64,000 bases of DNA from Verrucomicrobiia bacterium (GTDB lineage: Bacteria > Verrucomicrobiota > Verrucomicrobiia > Limisphaerales > Pedosphaeraceae), in NCBI GenBank assembly GCA_036268055.1, contig DATAUW010000024.1, positions 80,951 through 144,950 on the forward strand, read 5' to 3'. The notes under the pieces are model-generated. The model made no database searches, was not told the DNA's origin, and worked only from the letters and a program-made list of their open reading frames with translations. This document shows, in pieces, positions 44,055-52,166 of the stretch. The number at the start of each line of letters is the position of its first letter. Position 1 is the stretch's first letter. The position numbers and the translations under genes were made by a program.

Positions 44055-44101
44055 GATTCAAATGTAAGTCCTATTAGGCATAGGATATGTAAGCGCTGAT
44101 A

Positions 44102-44130
44102 ATCCCCGAAAACTCCCCGTTTTCGGGGAT
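44102..44130. promoter_or_regulatory. Extended compound palindrome, copy 5
   Basis: Perfect 12-bp arms, ATCCCCGAAAAC (44102-44113) and GTTTTCGGGGAT (44119-44130), flank TCCCC. Because the spacer itself is TCCCC, the right-hand part (44114-44129) is a full core site nested in the larger repeat. It is centred about 124 bases before the dehydrogenase gene at 44240. Confidence 0.72.
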
Positions 44131-44239
44131 AGCGCCAACTTCCCGTTTGAGCCAGCTTGTACGAGGTGAACCCGGGCCGATACAAACATGATGAAGGCAC
44201 GCCGTTTGGCGTTGCGGGTACGCGTTAAGCATTAATGAT

Positions 44240-46849
44240 ATGAAGAGAAGTATTTGCTGGTTGGTTCTGTTGTTGGCATTGTCCCTGTCTGCCCGCGCTG
44301 AAGATAAAACTTTTTCCCCGGCCAAACCCCAATGGCTGCCCACGCTGACACCTCAGGAGGAAGCCAAGACTTTCGTCCTGCCCAAAGGTTATTATGTGGA
44401 ACTGGTGCTGTCCGACCCCATCATCAAGGAACCGGTGGTGAGTGTGTTCGACGGCAATGGCCGCATGTATGTCGCCGAAATGCGCAGTTACATGCAGGAC
44501 ATTGACGGCACGGACGAGCATGCCAAAGTCGGGCGCGTCTCGCTGCATTGGTCGAGCAGGCACAACGGCGTCTTCGACAAGCACACCGTTTTCATTGATC
44601 ACCTGTTGCTGCCGCGCATGATCTTGCCGGTCGCCGACGGGTTGCTCGTTAACGAAACGGACAGCGACGACATCTGGCTTTATCGCGACACCAATGGCGA
44701 TGGTGTGGCCGACAAAAAGGAACTCGTTTATGCGGGTGGCCCGCGCGGCGGGAATCTGGAGCATCAACCCAGCGGTTTGATTTGGGATCGCGACAACTGG
44801 CTTTACCAGGCGGTGTCGTCGTACCGTCTGCGGCTCAAGGGCACGAACGTCGTCAAGGAACCAACGCCGTCGAACAGCGGCCAGTGGGGATTGACGCAGG
44901 ATGATTACGGCAAGCTGTTTTTTGTAAATGCCGGCGGCGAACTCGGTCCGGTAAATTTTCAGGAGCCGATCGTTTATGGCGCGTTCAAGGCGAAGGATGA
45001 ACCGTCTCTCGATTTCATGGCGGTCTGGCCGTTGGTGGGACTCGCGGATGTCGAAGGCGGCCGCAATCGTTTTCGTCCCGAGAATAATACGCTCAATCAT
45101 TTCACGGCGTGCTGCGGGCCGGATATTTTTCGCGGCGACCGTTTGCCGCTGGATGTTCGCGGGGATTTATTTTTTGGCGAACCAGTTGGGCGCCTGATCC
45201 GCCGCGCAAAGATTGAAGTGCAGGATGGCGTCACGCATTTGGTGAACCCTTACGATCATTCGGAATTCATGCGTTCGACAGACCCGAACTTTCGCCCGAT
45301 CAACATGGTCACCGCGCCCGACGGCACGATGTATATCGTGGATATGTATCGCGGCATCATTCAGGAAGGAAATTGGGTGAAGCAAGGCTCGTATCTGCGC
45401 ACGATCGTGCAGAAATTCCAGCTGGATAAAAATATTGATCACGGACGCATCTGGCGTTTGCGGCATAAGGATTTCAAACTCGGCCCGCAGCCGCACATGC
45501 TGGATGAAACTCCGGCGCAGTTGGTCAAGCATCTCACGGCCGCCAATGGTTGGTGGCGTGACACGGCGCAAAAGCTCATCGTCTTGCGCAATGATAAGTC
45601 GGTGGTTCCCGCTTTGACGAAAATGGCGATTTCCGATCCCAATCCCCTCGCCCGCCTCGATGCGCTTTGGACGCTCGAAGGTCTTGATTCTGTCTCGCCG
45701 GATTTCCTGCGGGTGATGCTGGCGGATCAAAATCCGCAAGTGCGCGCTGCCGCCGTGCGCGTCAGTGAAAGCGTGTACGAAAATGGCGACCGTTCCATCG
45801 TGCCGGACGTCCGCGCGATGGCAAAAGATTCGGACCCCAATGTCGCGGTTCAAGTGATGTTGACCGCGAATTTGCTCAAGTGGACCGATAGCAAGCAATT
45901 TGCCGAGACGATTGTGTCGAATAACCAATCCGCCGGGGTGCAAACTTTCGGCCAGGCACTGTTGCTGCCGCCCGCCGCTGCGCATCGTGAATTTTCCGAA
46001 TCGGAACGGCGCATCCTCGCGCGCGGCTCGGTGATTTATAACCAGCTTTGTTTCGCGTGCCACGGCAACAACGGCAAAGGCATGCCGCTGCAAGGCGGCG
46101 CGCCGGGCACGACCATGGCCCCGCCATTGGCGGGTTCGAGCACGGTCAACGGCGTGAGCGAAGGCATCATCAATGTCCTGCTGAAAGGTCTCAGCGGCCC
46201 GGTGGGCGGGAAAAATTATGGTTCGCAAATGGTCTCGATGCAAAACAACGACAACGAATGGGTCGCCGACATCACTTCGTTTGTGCGCAATAATTTTGGA
46301 AATTCGTCGCCCTTCATCAACGCATCCGAAGTGGCCCGCGTTCGCGATGCAACGAAGGACCACAACGCGCCCTGGACGCTCGACGAGTTGCACGCCATCC
46401 TCCCGCAGTCGCTGGCGAATCGTTCGCAATGGAAAGTTTCCGCAAGTCATCATTCCGATGCCGCGCGCCTGGCGATTGATGGGCGCATTCAAACGCGCTA
46501 CGACACCGATGCTTCGCAAACCCCCGGCATGTGGTATCAAATCGAATTGCCCCAGGCCACCAGCGTGTGCGGGCTTCGCCTCGATGCCGGTGATTCATTC
46601 AACGATTATCCGCGCGGTTACAAAGTCCAACTCTCGGATGATGGAAAGACCTGGGGTGAACCCGTCGCCAGCGGCCACGGCAGCGGCGTGGTGACTGAAA
46701 TATTCTTCCCGGCAACCAAGGGCAAATTTATTCGCATCACGCAGACTGGGTCGGTGTCTGGTCTATTCTGGTCTATCCACGAATTGCGAGTATTTGAACC
46801 GGGTGCGCCAGTGATGACCAAAGCCGCGCCGGTTTCCACGTTTGAATGA
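44240..46849 (+). CDS. PVC-type haem-binding membrane-bound dehydrogenase with F5/8C domain
   Basis: 869 residues. Signal peptide (ICWLVLLLALSLSARA). Residues about 35-415 form a sorbosone-dehydrogenase-like beta-propeller (GRMYVAEMRSYMQDIDG, DTNGDGVADKKELVY, PDGTMYIVDMYRGIIQEGNW), about 415-580 HEAT-like helical repeats (DSVSPDFLRVMLADQNPQVR), then a cytochrome c domain with CFACH at 604-608 and a downstream Met ligand region (GTTMAPPLAG). The last 140 residues are an F5/8 type C (discoidin/CBM32) domain. This PVC-type architecture is common in Planctomycetes and Verrucomicrobia and is thought to oxidise sugars or alcohols in the periplasm and pass electrons to the haem. The carbohydrate-binding tail and position in the island suggest a polysaccharide-derived sugar as substrate. 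Confidence 0.88.
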   Translation: MKRSICWLVLLLALSLSARAEDKTFSPAKPQWLPTLTPQEEAKTFVLPKGYYVELVLSDPIIKEPVVSVFDGNGRMYVAEMRSYMQDIDGTDEHAKVGRVSLHWSSRHNGVFDKHTVFIDHLLLPRMILPVADGLLVNETDSDDIWLYRDTNGDGVADKKELVYAGGPRGGNLEHQPSGLIWDRDNWLYQAVSSYRLRLKGTNVVKEPTPSNSGQWGLTQDDYGKLFFVNAGGELGPVNFQEPIVYGAFKAKDEPSLDFMAVWPLVGLADVEGGRNRFRPENNTLNHFTACCGPDIFRGDRLPLDVRGDLFFGEPVGRLIRRAKIEVQDGVTHLVNPYDHSEFMRSTDPNFRPINMVTAPDGTMYIVDMYRGIIQEGNWVKQGSYLRTIVQKFQLDKNIDHGRIWRLRHKDFKLGPQPHMLDETPAQLVKHLTAANGWWRDTAQKLIVLRNDKSVVPALTKMAISDPNPLARLDALWTLEGLDSVSPDFLRVMLADQNPQVRAAAVRVSESVYENGDRSIVPDVRAMAKDSDPNVAVQVMLTANLLKWTDSKQFAETIVSNNQSAGVQTFGQALLLPPAAAHREFSESERRILARGSVIYNQLCFACHGNNGKGMPLQGGAPGTTMAPPLAGSSTVNGVSEGIINVLLKGLSGPVGGKNYGSQMVSMQNNDNEWVADITSFVRNNFGNSSPFINASEVARVRDATKDHNAPWTLDELHAILPQSLANRSQWKVSASHHSDAARLAIDGRIQTRYDTDASQTPGMWYQIELPQATSVCGLRLDAGDSFNDYPRGYKVQLSDDGKTWGEPVASGHGSGVVTEIFFPATKGKFIRITQTGSVSGLFWSIHELRVFEPGAPVMTKAAPVSTFE

Positions 46850-46908
46850 CGCGCAATCCGGCGCAGATTGCGCGAACCGCAGAGCGGCAAATGTGCGTTT
46901 GACCGCTC

Positions 46909-46926
46909 ATCCCCGAAAACGGGGAT
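46909..46926. promoter_or_regulatory. Perfect island palindrome, copy 6
   Basis: ATCCCCGAAAACGGGGAT, taken here as the consensus form, centred 66 bases before the pseudopilin start at 46984. A possible -10-like TATAAC lies at 46956-46961. Confidence 0.72.
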
Positions 46927-46983
46927 ACCTGATTACCCTGGAGATGGGTTACTTGTATAACGACCCACGACACCCGTGATTAT

Positions 46984-47877
46984 ATGAAAAATAAAACCCA
47001 GCAAACTCGTCGTCAGACCGGCTTCACGCTCATTGAGCTACTGGTCGTCATCGCCATTATCGCGATCCTCGCGAGCCTGCTCCTGCCTGCCTTGACGCAA
47101 GCCAAACAACGTGCCCAGGGAATTTCCTGCGTCAGCAACATGAAACAGTTGCAACTCGCGCATATTCTTTATCAAGGTGATAATATGGACTCTTTCCCGT
47201 GGAACGCAGCCATCACCGCCGGCGATTCCGGCAGTACGTATATTGGCATCAAGCCCAGTGATCCGAACTGGGTCGCCGGCATAATTGATGCGCCGGAAAA
47301 TAATGCTCCTAATTCAAATCCGTTTGGCGCCGAGACGAATCAATATTTATTGGGCACCTTGGGCGATTTGGTTCCGAAAATCGGTTACACACACGGCTCC
47401 ATCGGGCCCTACGCGAAGAACGCCGGAGTGTATCATTGCCCGGCCGACAAATTCGTGGATCCATTTGCTCATACGTTGCGCGTCCGATCCTGCTCAATGA
47501 ATAATTTTGTCGGCACTTCGCCAAAACAGATCAGCAGCGGCCCTCCCGCGTGGCTCGGTGGCGGGTCGTTCACGGAATTTCAAAAGCTCTCGGATTTCAC
47601 TTCGATGAGCGCTTCGGATTGCATCTGCTTTCTTGATGAAAATCCGCGTTCGTTGAACGATGGTTTTTTTGAAGTGGACCCCAGCAATCCTAACTCCGGT
47701 GGCGTGGATAAACCAGCGGTCAATCATGGTAATTCCAGTTCGTTCTCTTACATTGATGGACACGCCAAGCTTCAAAAATGGACGGACTGTTTTCTTTTGG
47801 TAAATGTCAATGTGGGCACAAGCGGCCCTTATACAGATAATCAATGGCTGTGCGCCCACGCTACAGTTCACAAATAA
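46984..47877 (+). CDS. Pseudopilin with H-X9-DG domain
   Basis: 297 residues. Prepilin-type N terminus with cleavage site before [18 protein letters not shown] and Glu at +5, then the [19 protein letters not shown] segment found in this family. The C-terminal part has an exact H-X9-DG motif (His in NHGNSSS, Asp-Gly in YIDGHAKL). It is preceded by a perfect palindrome and followed by a strong terminator, so it appears to be its own transcription unit. It is one of three such genes in the window, all beside secreted polysaccharide-active genes. Likely exported to the cell envelope as a pseudopilin; molecular role unknown. Confidence 0.9.
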   Translation: MKNKTQQTRRQTGFTLIELLVVIAIIAILASLLLPALTQAKQRAQGISCVSNMKQLQLAHILYQGDNMDSFPWNAAITAGDSGSTYIGIKPSDPNWVAGIIDAPENNAPNSNPFGAETNQYLLGTLGDLVPKIGYTHGSIGPYAKNAGVYHCPADKFVDPFAHTLRVRSCSMNNFVGTSPKQISSGPPAWLGGGSFTEFQKLSDFTSMSASDCICFLDENPRSLNDGFFEVDPSNPNSGGVDKPAVNHGNSSSFSYIDGHAKLQKWTDCFLLVNVNVGTSGPYTDNQWLCAHATVHK

Positions 47878-47890
47878 GATTCTTATTCTG

Positions 47891-47933
47891 AAATAAAATA
47901 CCCCTGGCTAAAAACGCCAGGGGTATTTTATTT
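47891..47933. terminator. Strong bidirectional terminator
   Basis: An 18-bp perfect inverted repeat, AAATAAAATACCCCTGGC (47891-47908) and its complement (47916-47933), around a 7-base loop. The GC-rich core is flanked by A-rich and T-rich arms, so it works in either direction; it lies between the convergent pseudopilin and GH87-like genes. Confidence 0.9.
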
Positions 47934-48007
47934 CCACGGTTGATTGGGGCATTGATAGAGCTGACGCGGCGATAGAGTAAGAGTTTAATAGGTTTGGTTA
48001 GGTCAGA

Positions 48008-48062
48008 GGCGGCGCGGCACGCCGCCCTACCCCATCCTGAATGGAAAGCGCATGCGCTTTCC
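48008..48062. repeat. REP-like hairpin and 20-bp palindrome in intergenic region
   Basis: GGCGGCG-CGGCA-CGCCGCC (48008-48026) forms a GC-rich hairpin, followed at 48043-48062 by the perfect palindrome GGAAAGCGCATGCGCTTTCC. Neither matches the island operator. Their position after a terminator in a convergent gap suits a dispersed repetitive extragenic element. Confidence 0.5.
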
Positions 48063-48116
48063 CAAGGAAGCTTCTGCGCCGGCGGCTACGATGGTTGAAT
48101 ATGAGCCGAATATCAC

Positions 48117-51100
48117 TTACGGCGAGACTAGTCGGAAGAATGAACTACCGTTGGTAGTGACCGGAAAGGTCATTTGATTGACGGCGTCGGATCCGGACAC
48201 CGTCACCCAATTTGTATTCAAGCCCATCCCCAGCGAGTTAGTCTGGACTTGCAGCATCCAGCCGAGATGGTCTTGCGGCCACGCCAACTGTAGTTGTCCA
48301 TTAGCCGCAACGAGATTCACTTGTGGCGAAACTTTTGAGATGGGTTCAGCGTTTACCGCCGCCGAATCGGCGCTTCCACCCGCTGAATTGGTTGCGGACA
48401 CGGTGAAATAATAGGTGGTGCCGTTCGCGAGACCCGTGTTCGTAAAACTTGTCTTCGTCCAATTCGTGGCGATAAGTGTGTAGGTTCCATTCACGGTCAT
48501 GGAGCGTTTCACATTGTAATTCGTCGCGTTACCCGAGGGGCTCCACATCAACGCCACTTGGCCATCGCCTGCTGTCGCGACCAGTCCGGCCGGTGTGCTT
48601 GCCACGGGCGTCGCCAAAAGTCCCGACGCGTAATTCGCGGCCACGTCGCCCGAAGTCAGCACGCCGCTCTCCACTCGCACGCACGCGATGTAACCGTGAA
48701 ACGGATCATTGCCACCATTCACGCCGGTCCCCGCGATTGCCGAACCCACCTGCATCAACGTCGGCACGGTCGCGAGACGAGTTCCGATGGCATGTGTCAC
48801 CGCGAGGCTGCCATCGAGATAGGCCAGCAAGGTCGAGCCATTATAAGTGATTGCGACATGATGCCACGCGCCCGCGACCGGGATTTTGGTTCCCCAACTC
48901 GTATCGAGGTTGCCGAAATTTCCCGAGATGATGCCGTGACCGCTGGTGTCGCAATTAAATTCGCGCTCATTCATTGGCGAACTGCTGCCGCCCTGGTAAC
49001 CATAGTTGAAATAGCAACTCGTCGCATTCACATCCACCGGGTAAATCCACGACTCGACGGAGACCGCTCCGTTTGAAGCTATTTCCGCCGGAGTAACGAG
49101 CGCTGATTGGGCTGAGTTATTTCCTGACGCGTTGACAAACAGCGCGCTCACCGTTTGTCCATTCCACGTTTGCGGTGCGACGTTCAGGTTGACTCCACTC
49201 AATGCGGTAAAGTTACCCACGCCCTGCGTATTGCTCGTGTGGTTCGTCCAAACCGCGCTGCTGGCGTTCAAGTCGCCTGATTGCAAATTCACGATCAAGT
49301 CGCCTTCAAAACGAATGCCGGAATTCACGCCCGGCGCGATGGCGACTTGGGTTGAATTGGAACTTTCGCCTGCTGAATTCAACGCGGACACGACGTAATA
49401 ATAGAGTGTGCCGTTGCTCACGTTCGTATCGGCATAGCTCAATGATACGGTGTTGGGCTGGATAATCGTGTAAGGACCGCCGTCAGTGAGCGACCGCTTC
49501 AAGTTATAGCTCGCAGCGGTGGCGGGCGCGCTCCAATTCAGAAATATTTCCGAGTTCGCGGGATTACCGGCCAGCACTGGCGACGTCGGCGGTGTGGTTG
49601 CGATGACTGCCGGGGTGAATGATTCCGCTGTGCTCACGGAGGTGCTGGATGCGATCAATGAACCTGCTCCACTGTTCGGCGCCGTCACATATTTGCCGTC
49701 GGCGTTGGCGAGGAATCCGACGTTGCCATTGCCCGCGTCCACTTCGGTAAAAGTTTCCCACGAACCGATGGACATGCGGTTCGCAATCAATGGACTGCTG
49801 CCCGAGTTGTCCGCAGTCACGATGTCATTGTTCGCCAAACTTTGAAAACCAATGTTTCCGCTGCCGGCGTCGAGGATCTTAAATTCCTGCGTTGCGCCCA
49901 CCGATGCGCTCGAAGCAATCAGCGCGCTTGAGCCACCATTCGCCGCGGTGACATATTCGTTATTCGCCAATGATTTGAATGAGTAAGTATTGCCAATCAC
50001 CAAATGATGCGAAGGCACGGGCGCGGCGGAATAGAAACCGAAAAATTCCATGCTCGCAGTGCTGACCGAATCGTTCGTGAATACCAGATAAACCGCATGC
50101 ACTCCACTCGCGCCACTAATCTGGCAATATTGATTAGTCCAAATTTGCGAACCACCCGTCGCCGGCAGAACGCAGGTTCCAACCAAAGCTCCGTTCGTGC
50201 TATCCAAATGAATTTGAATCACACCGTTCGCTTCAGCGCTCGACACTCTGGCCACGAACGTATTCACATTCGCAAAATTGACCGCGCCATAACTGGCGTA
50301 AGAACCATTTTGCGTGATCACGTCTGTGCCGCCCTCGATGCAATTTTCCGTCTGAAGATTCGCGCCACCGGTGCTATTCGCCGCCGCCGTCGGCACCAGC
50401 GCGGCGTATCTTGAAGCACTGTTGGTCAGCAGAAAATGATTCGCGGGAAGGCCGATCACTGCGTTTGAGTTGATGATGGCGTTGCCCATGACGGCAGAGC
50501 CTAAATCGGGCGGCCCGATGGCAATGGCATCCAGCCCAGGATTAATAATGGTATTGTGCTGAAAGGTGATGTTCGTGCCCGTCGAAAATCCGACCGCGTC
50601 GTAAAGCGAATTGCTGATGATGTTGCCGGAGCAATAGGCGTTCGCCACCAATCCCACGCCCTGGCCATCACCACCGTTGCCGATCATCATCGCCTGTTGC
50701 TGCTGGCTGTAACCGTTGCCGCCGCAGCGAATGACGACATTGTTCATTACTGTTGCCGAGACCAAGTCCGAACCGTTCACGCCGAATTTCATGACGCCGA
50801 GCCCGATGTATCGTGCGGTATCGAGAAACAAATTATTCGTCACCAGGTCATTCACGCCGCCATAAATTCCGATGCACTTGCCGCCCCACGGCGCGATCGC
50901 CGTGTTGTTGACGTAAGCAATGTTGCTCATGATGGTGTAGAAATTGGTCGTAGTGCCGTTCACGTTGTAATGAACGGAATTGATCGCCATCGCATCGTCG
51001 CCCGTGCCGCGCACAAAATTATTTGAGTAAGTCAGGTTCATGCCGATGCCGTTGGCGCTTTGGACATTGTTAAAATTTCCGCCGTCGGACCAGACGCTTA

Positions 51101-52166
51101 GCACCCGGCAATTCTCAGCGATGCCATTAACGCCCGCGCACCAGAACGCCGAGGTCGCGTGCGTGATCCAGACATTGTTCACTACCCAATTCGTGCCACT
51201 AAAATTGACCGCGCCGTTGTTGTTATTTCCCGCGCGGCTGGAGGCATTGCAATCGAGCATCACATTTTGCAACGTGCTCGAAGTGGTTGTGATCATGTTC
51301 GCCACGCCTTGCGAATTGTTATTCGGCACCACGCGGTAGAGCGTGCTATACCACGGCCCCGCTCCGCTGATAGTGATGCCCGAGGCGTTCAATCCGCCTT
51401 TGATCGCGCTAAAAGAATAGGTTCCCGGCGGTATCCACGCGGATTTGCCCTGTGAACGCGCGGCGGTAAAACAGGCGTTGATCGCGCTGGTGTTGTCCAC
51501 CGAAGTATTATTTGAAATCGCACCGTAGGTGAGGATCGAAAGTGAATTTGCCGGCTGGGTTAGCGGCAGCGGTGGATTTTCCAAATCAGCGACGTCTATG
51601 TAATAGAACGATGCCGCGTTCGTGGAATCTTTTTGGAAGGTCAAAGTGTCATTCGGCCCGATGGCCGCGCCCACGATGAACGCATGCGTGTCATTCCAAA
51701 AACCGCGCGGATGTCCATCAGCGGGATTTTTGTCGGTCTGCCCGTTGTAATTGGTGCCTTCATAACAATAATTCTGCAACGAGTTCACACTAAAGGCCTG
51801 GCGAAATTCCCCGTTCACATACAGGTTTATCGTGGAGGTAATGCCACCGCCGGTCGGCGCATCGGGAATGCATGAGCGCAAATTGATCGCGGTGAAACTT
51901 TGCGCGGTCGTGTTCGTCCACGTCACTGACTGGCCAACCGCGGTCAGTTGCACATAAGCATGACCCGATGCCTCCAACTGCGGGCTGGAATACTGAGTCG
52001 TGGGTGAACTCGTCAAGGCCACGACCGTTGCGCCGCCACCCAACACTCCGGCCTCGCCCTCATAGCTGGTGAATGGCACAGTGGCGCCTACTCCCGCGAC
52101 TGCATGCGCGGAAAATCCTGCCGCCGCGACCATCACCGCCAGCGATAGCAAAATATATTTGATCAT
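48117..52166 (-). CDS. Secreted GH87-like beta-helix protein with CBM, fascin-like, Fn3 and LamG domains
   Basis: 1349 residues from the ATG at 52166, which overlaps the stop of the preceding gene as ATGA and starts a signal peptide (ILLSLAVMVAAAGFSAHAVA). Domain order: CBM35-like as in mycodextranases (about 28-190), right-handed beta-helix (about 200-560, with IPPGTYSFSAIKGG and NNFVRGTGDDAMAIN), CBM6-like (about 608-712), beta-trefoil fascin-like repeats (about 720-845: NNEYVTAANGGS, NNDIVTADNSGS, DGKYVTAPNSGA), Fn3, LamG (IRFEGDLIVNL...), Fn3, and the C-terminal module ending FFRLVSP. The CBM35-helix pairing resembles alpha-1,3-glucanase/mycodextranase (GH87), so an alpha-glucan is a possible substrate; pectate-lyase-type activity is the alternative. 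The last 420 residues closely match the tail of the 1238-aa protein. Confidence 0.8.
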   Translation of the reverse strand: MIKYILLSLAVMVAAAGFSAHAVAGVGATVPFTSYEGEAGVLGGGATVVALTSSPTTQYSSPQLEASGHAYVQLTAVGQSVTWTNTTAQSFTAINLRSCIPDAPTGGGITSTINLYVNGEFRQAFSVNSLQNYCYEGTNYNGQTDKNPADGHPRGFWNDTHAFIVGAAIGPNDTLTFQKDSTNAASFYYIDVADLENPPLPLTQPANSLSILTYGAISNNTSVDNTSAINACFTAARSQGKSAWIPPGTYSFSAIKGGLNASGITISGAGPWYSTLYRVVPNNNSQGVANMITTTSSTLQNVMLDCNASSRAGNNNNGAVNFSGTNWVVNNVWITHATSAFWCAGVNGIAENCRVLSVWSDGGNFNNVQSANGIGMNLTYSNNFVRGTGDDAMAINSVHYNVNGTTTNFYTIMSNIAYVNNTAIAPWGGKCIGIYGGVNDLVTNNLFLDTARYIGLGVMKFGVNGSDLVSATVMNNVVIRCGGNGYSQQQQAMMIGNGGDGQGVGLVANAYCSGNIISNSLYDAVGFSTGTNITFQHNTIINPGLDAIAIGPPDLGSAVMGNAIINSNAVIGLPANHFLLTNSASRYAALVPTAAANSTGGANLQTENCIEGGTDVITQNGSYASYGAVNFANVNTFVARVSSAEANGVIQIHLDSTNGALVGTCVLPATGGSQIWTNQYCQISGASGVHAVYLVFTNDSVSTASMEFFGFYSAAPVPSHHLVIGNTYSFKSLANNEYVTAANGGSSALIASSASVGATQEFKILDAGSGNIGFQSLANNDIVTADNSGSSPLIANRMSIGSWETFTEVDAGNGNVGFLANADGKYVTAPNSGAGSLIASSTSVSTAESFTPAVIATTPPTSPVLAGNPANSEIFLNWSAPATAASYNLKRSLTDGGPYTIIQPNTVSLSYADTNVSNGTLYYYVVSALNSAGESSNSTQVAIAPGVNSGIRFEGDLIVNLQSGDLNASSAVWTNHTSNTQGVGNFTALSGVNLNVAPQTWNGQTVSALFVNASGNNSAQSALVTPAEIASNGAVSVESWIYPVDVNATSCYFNYGYQGGSSSPMNEREFNCDTSGHGIISGNFGNLDTSWGTKIPVAGAWHHVAITYNGSTLLAYLDGSLAVTHAIGTRLATVPTLMQVGSAIAGTGVNGGNDPFHGYIACVRVESGVLTSGDVAANYASGLLATPVASTPAGLVATAGDGQVALMWSPSGNATNYNVKRSMTVNGTYTLIATNWTKTSFTNTGLANGTTYYFTVSATNSAGGSADSAAVNAEPISKVSPQVNLVAANGQLQLAWPQDHLGWMLQVQTNSLGMGLNTNWVTVSGSDAVNQMTFPVTTNGSSFFRLVSP

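Noticed and set aside
45167..46540. Open frame of 457 codons on the minus strand
   Set aside because: It is antisense to the PVC-type dehydrogenase, whose propeller, CFACH and F5/8C features are all intact.
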